NCBI GenBank assembly: GCA_029204225.1
Contig: CM055095.1
Location: 70,519,957-70,583,956 of the forward strand
Origin: Diphasiastrum complanatum
Taxonomy: Eukaryota > Streptophyta > Lycopodiopsida > Lycopodiales > Lycopodiaceae
Length of the DNA: 64,000 bases
Direction of reading: 5' to 3'
The notes below the pieces were generated by a model that saw nothing but the letters and a program-made list of their open reading frames with translations, did not search any database and was not told the origin of the DNA. Positions within the stretch are counted from its first letter, which is position 1. Every line of letters starts with the position of its first letter. Shown piece after piece: positions 10,981-21,600 of the stretch. The translations under genes were made by a program, and so were the position numbers.

Positions 10981-11799
10981 TCAGCTGTTATTTTCTTTGC
11001 CCCCCCCCCCCCCTCGCTCTCCCTTCTTGTAGGTCTCCTGAAACTCATCAGATTCCTTACGATCTAGCAGTTTCCTTGAGGGTCTTGCCAAATAGTCATC
11101 CAGTGCGGTGGCACTTTTGGTATCAGGAAATTTTGAAGTAGAACCTTCGGGTTTTGATCCAGCTAAGGTCTCGCTCTTACTCTTCGAAGGAGATGGAAAA
11201 AATCCCATAGAAGGCTGCACCATCTCATCACGTGGATCTTGATCGAAAGAAGCTTCTAGGACGTACTCCATAAGAGGTCCACTTGTTGCTTTGACAAGAG
11301 AAGTTCCTCTTGGATTTTGTTGACACTTTCCTGGAGTGCTAACAGCTTCTTATTATTTTCGTCTTCTATTATTTGCTGGTTCCTCTTCAGGACTTCGTGC
11401 TTTTGAATCAAGGAGACATATTTCTCCATTTTTACTGCCGCTCCTGAAGACGAACTGGTACGCTGATGTCTTCTAGCTTTACTAGTTGCTTAATCATCAT
11501 CATGCATCAGTTAGTCTCTTATTTTTCTGAGTCAAGAGATCTAACCGGCGCTCAAACTGGTCTTGCACTTCTTGAAGGATCTGGAGCTGACTTGAAAACT
11601 GTTCTTGCTCTTCCAGTCTTTTGGCCCTTTCACTTTGCAATTCTTCCATAGTTGTTAGCAACTCCGCATCTCTCAGTTGCAGATCATGCTTTGTTGTCCT
11701 GGGCTCATCTATTTGTTGTGCAAGCTGGTGCACCAACCAATGCAGATGGTATGAGGTCTCGGTATGCCATTTGAAGGTTTTCCTGGCTTTCTTGGACAA
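10981..11799 (-). mobile_element. Coiled-coil part of the same accessory ORF (frameshifted)
   Basis: Three minus-strand pieces follow each other. 11799-11500 has a long heptad-type stretch (ELQSERAKRLEEQEQFSSQL). About 11480-11283 has another (LLALQESVNKIQEELLLSKQ). 11271-10981 is Ser/Pro/Lys-rich. A run of 14 C (11000-11013) interrupts the last piece. Glu/Gln/Leu-rich coiled coils after a Gypsy integrase suggest a structural accessory protein. It is broken by at least two frameshifts. Confidence 0.45.
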
Positions 11800-12208
11800 A
11801 CTGTCATAGGTTGGACAAGTTGGGAATTCGGAAGGAAGGCGGTGGTAGGTAGGAAAAGAATATTGAGAGGTTGTGGAGTGAGTTGGAAGTGGAATAGCTA
11901 GTTATGTCATTGTATCAATAGCAACGGGGATGGTAGGAATGGTGGTAGTGGTAAATGAAATGGTGATGGAGGTGGTATCAACAAGGGATGCAAGCAACAA
12001 CGGCTGAATCGGATCAGAAAGCAGGAAGATCACCTGAAATTTGCCAGAGAGACATGAACTCGCCCGAAAAGTGTGTGAAGTAAAAATGAACTTGGCGGCT
12101 GGGGTATTTATACCAAATCTCATTGGGTGGAAATGGACTTGTCAGACGCAAATGTATGGGGCGGTTGTCGGATGCAATGTTTTAAAGAAGTGTAAAATCA
12201 ATGGGTTT

Positions 12209-12790
12209 TTAGCAATTGTGCATAAAAAAGTATGAGGTAAAATACCATAGAAACACAGGACTTACAAAAAAATTATCCTCATAGTACCTTTGTAGTCGGC
12301 TACCATTGACTAAGGTGTCAAGAGAAATGCCTTCTAGGGTTTCTAATTGGACTACACCATTGGTGAAAATTTTGCTGACAACATAGGGGCCTTGGCTATG
12401 GAATTTCAACTTCTCGGGATGGACCTTAGAAGATGTATAAAGTAAAACTTTATCACCATCATAAATATCCTTAGTCCTAACATGACGATCATGCCAAGCC
12501 TTTTGTTGTCGTTTATGAACTAACTGTGCATGATAAGAGATAAGACGTGTTTCACACAGTTTCGTCAATGTAAAGGTACTATCGTCACACAAGTCAGTGG
12601 CATATGTTAAAGTGACGCGTAGAGAAGAAATTAAAACTCTACTGGCATAACAGCCTCTTGGCCATATACCAGCTCAAACGGTGTTTTCCAACCCGTGGCT
12701 CACTTTGGTGTTGTTCGATATGACCAAATAGCAAAAAATAATTTTGTTTCTCAGTCGGATCGACTTGTTTCTACTATATGTCAGAAATGG
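12209..12790 (-). mobile_element. Ty3/Gypsy integrase C-terminal region (minus strand)
   Basis: On the minus strand, TPFELVYGQEAVMPVEF is followed after a frame break by the Q..AWHDRHVR...GDKVLLY linker, KLKFHSQGPYVV and VNGSRLQRYY. This is the typical end of plant Gypsy integrases, and the same landmarks in the same order are seen in the plus-strand element at 60.7-61.2 kb. The N-terminal half of integrase and RT are not in the window to the right, so the element is truncated at about 12790. Confidence 0.8.
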
Positions 12791-14032
12791 TGAACTCCTG
12801 CAACTTTGTTGCAACGCGAAAGTCAACGTGCCTTGACTCGAAGGTCGAACGATTCGCGAAGATCAAACAATTTGCGAAAGCAATGTTGTAAGTATATGCT
12901 TTATATTTCTAAACTAAGTACAGGTCAAGCTATCTTGCTGATTAGAACTCTTCATAATCTTTCATACACTTGTACCAGAGAATTAATATATGAAGATCTT
13001 GGTGTTACACTACAGTCTGTTGTGGCGAGGGTCGATGTCTCTTGTGTGTTCGGTTGTGCTTTTTGTTGTAGTCTGTTAGATCCCGAACAAACTGCTACAT
13101 CATACTATATCAGACTTTGAGAACACAAGTGCATCTTGTTCATTTTCATAGACACAATTCTATAGCTACTTACCATTATGTAATTGTTATTAATGAACAT
13201 TTAATATATTCACTCTTTACTTATGCATTCGTTCAAATAATAATGATACTTCAGATTTGTATCATATGGTGAATGATTTGTTCTCATGCTTAATAACTTG
13301 ATTGCTTTATTTTCAAATTTTTTATCAATCTTTTTAATAAAAATTTGAAAACGTCTTTGGAACTCATTTCCACAATCGAAAAAGAAATGATAAACAACTT
13401 AAATGAAAATTTTATTTTATTTATTTATTTTAAACAAGTTGGAGATTTATGTAATTTCTTTACATTTTTCATGGCGCATTGCAAATGGCATTTTCAAACA
13501 TCATATCACATCATTCATTTGAGAGAAATGCGAATTTCCTAGTTTATAAATTCGAGAGAAAAATTGTCACCTCTCAAAGCATACAATAGGAGAGTTCGGA
13601 CAGTGAAGGCTTGATCATCGGACTAAAAGTCTCGTTGTAGTCGATGTGCTTAGACAGATGGTGTTCTAACTACTAATTCTTGTTCTTGCTAACAATCACT
13701 GACCTTTTTTAGAAAATGTCAAAACATTTTACAATTTCTTCTATTGGTTTCATGAATACACAATTATAGACCAATTCATAGACCGATAAAACTTGCGAAG
13801 TCATAGATCAGCATTTGGTATTTTGGTTTTTTTATTTATAAATAAAGTTTTTTTTTGGATATTTTTAAAAAACAATTTTAAAAATAGAATAGAAACTTTG
13901 GATTAATGTCAAATTAAATATATGTAAGTCATGTCATACGAGAATACCTTTTGAGGTATAGTTTCAGACATTGAAAGCAATTATGTAAGCAATCATTTGT
14001 TTTTGAAGAATTGCTTGCATCACCTCACTCTT
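12791..14032. other. AT-rich intergenic DNA, no gene seen
   Basis: A short ORF at 12806-13120 overlaps words TTCGCGAA and TTTGCGAAAG like those at 190-540 and may be LTR debris of the same family. The rest is low-complexity AT-rich sequence without recognisable domains. Confidence 0.35.
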
Positions 14033-14256
14033 TGGTAATAGCAATTGTCATCAAATTTCAAAATTAGTTACAAAAGAGTCATTTTGGAATTGTTATGAAA
14101 TATCATAGAACATGCAATATCCTAGTTTAGAGAAAAACCTATTCATTTTTGGTAATAGCAATTGTCATCATATTTTGAATCGGCTACAAAAGAGTCATTT
14201 TGGAATTGTTTTCATAGAACGTGCAATATTCTAGTTTAGAACAAAATCTATTTGTT
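14033..14256. repeat. Tandem duplication of about 115 bp
   Basis: Two consecutive units, each starting TTTGGTAATAGCAATTGTCATC and each containing AAAGAGTCATTTTGGAATTGTT and the CATAGAAC.TGCAATAT.CTAGTTTAGA tail, lie at about 14033-14148 and 14150-14256. They differ by a few substitutions and a small deletion. Confidence 0.8.
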
Positions 14257-14718
14257 TGCTTGTTTTGGAATACAAAACTTTAAACCAAATGAAACTATGT
14301 ACAGATATTTGAGAAGCAACAATGGAAAACAACATTTCAAAATTGGTAGCCAAAAAACCTTCCTACATAGACTCGTTCGTAGGCAATAATCTCAGCTCCA
14401 TGCAAACTATCGCACATGGCATGACATGAAAGCGAAGCATGTAACTTAGGGTGTTTCAAAATAATGTTGGGTATCGATTGTTTCTCAAGTCTTATATTAA
14501 AAGGGTGGGACATTTCACCTAAAAAACTCAACTTTCGATGACTAGACAAACTTGATACCTGCCCAACACGGGTACTACATCTCCTTTACTCTAGCCTTCA
14601 CAAGGCTCGAGGGCTGAGGCTTTGAAGCAATATATTTTGAGAGGGGGGGCATGGGGGACATGACCTATCCTAGTGACAATATCTTAATTTCAGAGGGTAG
14701 GTAATTTTATGGACTAGG

Positions 14719-15085
14719 TAGCGGGCCGTGAGCAGGCCCGCTACAGTGTGTAGCAGGCAGCCTTCACGCACCTCGCCGCCCTGCTACACGTAGCAGGGCG
14801 GCGAGGTGCGTGAAGGCTGCCTGCTACACACTGTAGCGGGCCTGCTCACGTGTAGCAGGGCGGCGAGGTGCGTGAAGGCTGCCTACTACACACCGTAGCG
14901 GGCCTGCTCACGGCCCGCTACCGGGCGTAATTGAAGTTTTGGCCTTTCAGGGCAGCGAGGTGCGTGAAGGCTGCCTGCTACACACTGTAGCGGGCCTGCT
15001 CACGGCCCGCTACCGGGCGTAAGGTGTGTGAAGGCTGCCTGCTACACACTCCAGCGGGCCTGCTCACGGCCCGCTACCGGTCGTA
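14719..15085. repeat. GC-rich palindrome plus tandem array upstream of the hydrolase gene
   Basis: A perfect inverted repeat has 60-base arms at 14727-14786 and 14791-14850 with a 4-base spacer. The right arm is the first of about four direct units (starting near 14791, 14851, 14950 and 15020). Each contains GGTGCGTGAAGGCTGCCT or a variant and CAGCGGGCCTGCTCACG-type ends, several followed by GGCCCGCTACCGG.CGTA. GC content is far above the flanks. It ends about 200 bases before the hydrolase start codon. Confidence 0.9.
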
Positions 15086-15216
15086 GTTAAAGTTTTGGCC
15101 TTTTTGGCTCTTCAACAAAGATATTCAGAGCCTATCAAAATGGGACACCTGTCCGCTACAAGCCCAAACATTAAAACATTAATGATGGAAATCAAATCCA
15201 TAAAATTGGGGGGGAG

Positions 15217-15270
<54 letters not shown>

Positions 15271-15284
15271 AGAGAGAGAGAGAG
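15217..15284 (+). repeat. (GT)n(GA)n microsatellite ending at the start codon
   Basis: (GT)8 is followed by (GA)n to 15266, AAA, and (GA)8 up to 15284. The next base begins ATG at 15285. It is probably in the 5' UTR of the hydrolase gene. GA tracts in plant 5' UTRs can bind GAGA-binding (BPC-type) proteins; that role here is inference. Confidence 0.9.
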
Positions 15285-15611
15285 ATGGCATTGGCTCGTC
15301 CTTACCAAAGCTTCTTCCTCTCTCGGCCAAATCACGCGCTATCTCCGACCAGCTCGGGCATATGCACCTCTTCCTGCCACCTGAATAATGCATTGCCTAT
15401 CCTCTCTAGTAAGAATTATGCACGCGTGCAACGGAAAAGCGTGGTCTTTGCAGCAGCTACAGATGAGAGTAGCAGCAATGAAGCAGAAACAGACAATGGC
15501 ACCAGAGGCAAAGGCTTGTTCAGCTTCGTAACCGACAATCCTTCCAGCAGGGAAGCAATTCAGCTTCCAAATGAACCAGCCCAAGACGGAAACGTGGGCC
15601 AAATGATATAT
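15285..15611 (+). CDS. Hydrolase exon 1 (transit peptide and linker)
   Basis: 109 codons, ending in GQMIY at donor GTAAGT (phase 0). The N-terminus [15 protein letters not shown] and the [12 protein letters not shown] segment fit a plastid transit peptide. It is followed by an acidic linker and by [19 protein letters not shown]. The ATG context is GAGATGG. Confidence 0.93.
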
Positions 15612-18600
15612 GTAAGTTGTTCTTTCCAATTCGACACTCTTTAGGCTAGTAATTAGCCAAAAGACAATGCCACAGCATAACGAAGATCCCAATTATGTTT
15701 TAGTTGGCCAAAAAAACAGCAATGCAGTTAAATGAAATATCATTGCCAATCTAGCCACAGCTTAGTGAACGATCCCAGGCGTGGGCTGAATGTCCAGCAA
15801 AACCGTGCAAAAAATTAAACACCCTTCTTCAAGAAGAACACAAGGGTTTTCAAAGATAAGCCTTGTCAAAATTTTTGTGCAAAGTAACTATAAGTGAGAA
15901 ATGAGATACATTGCCAATATTCAGGAACCTAGTATATTTTATACCGAAGAATGACTTTTGTTTTCCAAATACTACAAATGGCTCAACACTTGTCAAGGTC
16001 CTCCTTTCCATTCAAGTTGTATGTAATTCTCTTCAATGTTCGAAGTGGTTATTATAGGCTATACCAACCTGCTTATGTTTCTTGAAAATCATTATGAGCA
16101 ACTTTTGGAAAAGAGTAGTGGTTGTTGCATGTGCGAGGTTTTTTGGCATATTATTACATATCTTTTATGCACTTTCTAAGGGTGGATTAGAAGCATGTCA
16201 ATTTGCCCACCCCTTCGTTCTACCCTCTGTTCAAATTGCATTTGGCAAGTTGCTTGATAAGCATTAATAAAAAAATGCTTCACCATTGGCGCATTGGCCT
16301 TGAGTTGTTAGTGGCAACTCAACAAGGAGGTGGAGCCTAAATAATACACTTGAGTGCCCCTACGTGGCAAAGAGGAGTGCCACCTCATATGACACATGGT
16401 GGCAACTCCAAGTGTTGTCTGAAAGGGGGGAGGGCCCTTTTTTTTGAACATGGACCATTGTAGGCTAGTTGTGTCGATGGAGAGGCTTTTCTATTGTTGA
16501 ACTACCTCACTTGGAAGCGATACCAATTTAAGATTTCAAATATAAATCCTCTTTTTCGCCCCTCTTTGGACCCAAAGCGTAATTGTTGTAAGAGCTTAAT
16601 CTTGCACTCAAATTTTCTAGTGCCAAGTGTTTATCTAAGAGTAATATATACTCCATATAAGCAATGTCTCCAGCTTCTTAAGGCAACGACAATGGCATGC
16701 ATCTCCTTTCCATGTGTGGGGTAAGTCTCTTCATAGGCTCTAAGCTTCTGGAATGACCCCTCAATTTCGCTTAAGCAATTTTTCTAGACCATGACCACTT
16801 ACATTGGTCTCAATTGTTAATGAAAGAAAAAATTCAAGAAGTATTGGTGTTGTTGAAGAGCTCGCTTGATGCCTTTGAAAGTATGTGTGCATGTAGGGGG
16901 TAGGGATCTCTTCACGGCCTGTCACGACTTGTCACAAGTAATTTTGTTCCCATGAGATTGCTACTAGCATTCTTTCAAAGCATGCATTCAAGATCAAAAG
17001 AAAGGAAGCACCACTAATACTGTCTTACCAAGTTTTGTTGAGTTCTGACAAAGGAATACAAGGTAGTCTCAGAGAAGGTCTAGATCCCAACAATTAAAGC
17101 ACTACTTTTATAAGTTCTGGAGACTCAGGGGTAACAGTGAATGATATTGAGATCTGATCGACGAATTCACTACCCACTTGTGTTGCAGCAAGAAGATCTT
17201 ACATAAATGGATCCTATACCTGTTGAGCCATTGCAAGCTGTAAGGAGAACTCTGAGGTAAGACCGATCAGATTTTTATAAATCTATGGAGAAGCCTGTGA
17301 AATCTACGGGGAAACCACACCTACAGATAAATTGAAATTATTCCCCATGGCACTCGTTGGAGCTACACAAGAATGGTTCTTTAACCGAGCAACGGAAGAG
17401 CGGAATGACTGGGAGGCAGTGAAAACTGCTCTGATCACGAGATTTAAACCACGGAAATTTTTGGATAACCTGTTCCTTTTGATTAGTAAAATGAAGAGAA
17501 CGTGTTCGTGATTACATCGAAAGAATTAAACACCATCGTTCTGAATGTAATCCAGACCTAACGCCTGACCATGCAATGGTATGTGGTTTTTGGCGGGTCT
17601 TCCTAAGAAGATAAGAAGGTAATTAAAAAGAGTGGATCAAGATGAAACATTGAATGAAGCCATGGAGGATGTTGTCCGTGAAGAAGATGAAGGATCAGAT
17701 GATGAATCTGCGTCCATACTGGGCCATATGCATCACCATCCCTGGCAATGACTGCCGCAACGCAAGTGTGATAGATCAAATCGAGAAGATGGCAAAACAA
17801 CATCAACAACAAAAGGAGCAGATGATGGCACAACTTGATCAGAAGATGAAGCTAATTCAGAATTCTCCATCTCAACCACCAGAACCTACTGTGCAACACT
17901 ATTCATGTCAAGAGAATGTATGGTGTCTTGTATGCACTCAGAACCACACTGCTAAATAGTGGCCAATATTGAAGCAACGCTAATCATCGAATTATTGTCA
18001 TCTGTGCAACACTCCTATGCATGATACTGCAGTTTGTCCTTTCAATCCTCGGGTTATGCAGCAAAGAAGGCCACAGTTTCAGTCATCATTTGTGTATCAT
18101 CAAGTTGCGCCAAATGCTGCTCCGAGATTGGGACCACCACTACAATAGCAAAGGCTACAACCATTGAATGTCATTGTGCCACTGCACGGAGGAGAAGAAC
18201 CATTCTCTGTGAATGAACGAGAAAAGCCCAGCACAGAAATCAAGTCGAATGCATATCTCTTTGCGAGAATTCCTACGATTGGCACCTCAAGCCAAGGAAA
18301 CCTTGACCAAGTAGATGAAGGAAACGAGTGAACCCCCTACAAATGAACCAATGTATAGACCATATCAATTATTACCCGGACATCTGTATAGGCGAGGTGT
18401 GGATGGTATTCTATGAAGATGTGTCTTGCTTTTTGAGTAGTGTTAATCCATGCTTTGAGAGCTTAGTGTAGGTGCATGACACCTCCCTTGCTATCTTGTG
18501 ATTATGAGTAGTGATAGTGGGAATTTGACACTTTTGTAGTGTTAATTATTCTTGCAACTAGTGTTAATGTGGAAATAGTGTCAGATTCTAGTGTTATAAT

Positions 18601-21600
18601 GACGATGGTAGTGTTAAACCGACTGCTAGGCAAGATTAACCTTCTGGTTTTCTGGTGAGGGTTACAGTGGCGAGAGTTGATCTAGCGAGGGTTCCTAGAC
18701 AGTGAATAATGTATTTTTCAGCAAAATTAGCTATCAAGGAATCCAGATTGATTATTAACCTTCGCCAAGAATACAGAAGATTCTTTCCACTCAGATGCTG
18801 GTGTGGACAGACTGGCGAGAGTTCATAGAGAGCGGAACATCAATTTTCACAACTGGCAAGGGTTCAAAAGGCCAATTTACTATGAGAACCTTGCAGATAG
18901 GGCTAACCTTCGCAGGAACGTTCTCGAACTTTACTGTGGAATTTCTGTACTCAGATATGTTTAAAGGAAGCTCGGCGAAGGTTCTTACTAACATGAGATG
19001 CTAAATTGTGAGGGCAATCAATTTCCTTGGCACTGTGCTAGAATGAACCTTCTCCAGATGGTCTATTAGCTTGGCCCATAGAGAGCTAGCTGCAGCAGCA
19101 CCGGTGAGGGTTACTCTGTAAGAGAACTGTAAAATTTATAGTCACTGGGAGAAAGCTGCAGCAGGACCGGCGAGAGTTCTTAATGAGTCAAGGATAATTT
19201 TTTTGTGATTTTACTAATGTTTTTTGACCTTTTCTGCAGTTTGGATGGAACCAACCTTCGCCACTTGGACAACAGATTTGGGCAATAATTTCAAGTCGAA
19301 GTTGACTTTGGCCTCTCCTATTATATTTTAGCTCTATTGGCCCAAGCCTACTTTCGTTTGAGATGACATAGCCTAAAAAATCAGTCACCCTCTTGCCAAA
19401 AATAAAGTATACTCTCTTTTGCATAAAATTTATTGTCTTTTAAGATAAAAAGCACCTGTTCCACATGTATGAATTGTTCTTCGCAGCTCTTGCGATTATG
19501 CAAGAGAACACAAGAGACTACATTCACATTACCACCGACCTCATAATTGACAATGAAGATGATGAATACAAAATTGGTTCTAGGGGCTGGTTGCACCCTT
19601 TGAGGTTTGATGACTATGTAGGTCTGTTGACATTATCAAAAACTATGAGTGCTAAAGACTCCTTAAATAATGATATATATCAATACGGAGATGTCATTAA
19701 GGGCTGTGAACTTAGCATTATACTTTTAGTATTGCCCCTTTATGATAAGTTCATGAATTTGCTAGATGGAATCATCTTTCTCCGGCTATGATAATACCCA
19801 GTAAAAGTAAGGATCGCTTAAGGGTAAAGTAGAGTAACTTGCATGGGCTCTAATTGGATAGTCCCTTGAATTCTTTGTAGGAGAATCATCTGCAATTCGT
19901 TTAAGGTGAGGGTCTGTAATTCGTGTTATGGCCAACTGACTGATGTTCATTCATTGATCTTAGTTGAAGATTGTTATATGATTCGTTAGTTTGGCTGTTC
20001 ATTATGATCCTATGTGATGCTTTATGATATTGTGTTTGTGATTGGAAATAAATGAAAGTTTTATTGATCTTTAGAATGAGATGACATCAATGACTAGAAA
20101 TATATAATTTCTATCAAAAAGAAATCGCATAGTCAATCAAGTCAGTTACAGCAGGTAGAAAACTGCTATTTGGCCCAAATGTTGTATTGCAGTTACTAAA
20201 TGTCTGTGTGCATTTTAGCAAATTGAGAACAAAGGAAGGGATTTTGGCTCTTATGTGCAAGCTGGAGACTTTAGTTGGTTTGTGCGAGAAACAGGTTCTT
20301 ATACTCATCTCATATTTGTGACTCCTATCTTATATTAGCAATGACTGTTCCAATTGAAAAAATTGAAGTTTCATGATTCTGCATTGATTAAAATACAGGA
20401 AAAGGAGCTTCATGCTTGCTTAAGCATTAAATTCATAAGAACAGCCGGTCAAGGAATTAGGGTTAATGAAGTCATTTTAGTAGTTAAGACTATGAGCTAA
20501 GTTTGCAAATTGATTTTGACCTATTTTAGGATGATGCTCTTTTTTAAACAAACAAAAGAGATATCTATAATTTTCTTAGACATTACCAATTCAATTCTAG
20601 GATAGTTAAATATAAAATTAGAGCTGAGGATTCTTCAACACAATGGCATCCATATAATCATTGAATTCATCATCAATAAGTTAAAATGACTAGGAGAACA
20701 ACATTTTGAAAATTGATCGGAAATAAGGCAGAAAAGAATTCGTGTGTAAAAATTCACGAGGATGAAGAAGCTAATGTAATTAGGAATCCTGCTGCAATGA
20801 TGTCTATCTTGTTTTGTGGTTACAGTGCCATTTATTGAGAATATAGGTCTGAGTATAAGACTTAATGTTACGTCCATGTCCCCTTTAGAGAATTCGGAAT
20901 GATCCTTGACATGGATATTCGATACTCCAGTGCTTAGTTGCCCGTTCCGGAACAGAACGCGTTCTGGAACGCGTTCTGTTCCGGAACGATGCCCTTAAAA
21001 AAATAAAAAAAATACGTTTTCTTTACGAAGGATTTAATTCATTAAATAATTAAATTATTAAATTTTTATGAATTTCGTTCCGACCAGGAACGTTCCGGAA
21101 CGTTCGGAACGGAACGTTCCGACCCATTTTGGTCGGAACGGGCTTCTAAGCTCCAGTGTATGAGTTTATTTGTTACGCCTCGCCATTCCAGACTAGGCTA
21201 AAAGTGTAAAATTAATAACCTTGTGAGGGCCTAGGCGTACCATTAGGACATGTGAAGCTAGTGCATGGTGATTGACGACTTTATATGCATGTAGAGGAGA
21301 TTAAAGGCAATTGGTTGAGAATGGGGATCCTATATGGAATACTTCTAGACTCTCGGGGTCTATAGATACTTGTAAGAACTTGGCCTCCTCCACTTCTGGA
21401 TTTCTGTTTCCAATTGCCAAAAACCTCTCCTCTCTTGTATTTAGTCACTGCGGCTTGGGGCTGAAGCTGATCGGGGTTTGACCTTCGGCTTCTACTTGGC
21501 TGGGAGGTTTGGCTTCACATTACGCCTTTTGGCGCATGCAATTTTTTAACTAAAAACTGTCAAACTTCCCATGATCTTTGGCTACAGAGCACCAAATTGG

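Noticed and set aside
14719-15085. CRISPR-like repeat array
   Set aside because: Plant DNA; units are adjacent with no unique spacers and no cas genes.
15612-15644. Exon 1 read-through ending [10 protein letters not shown] as the true C-terminus
   Set aside because: The GTAAGT donor and ten further in-phase exons show it is intron sequence.
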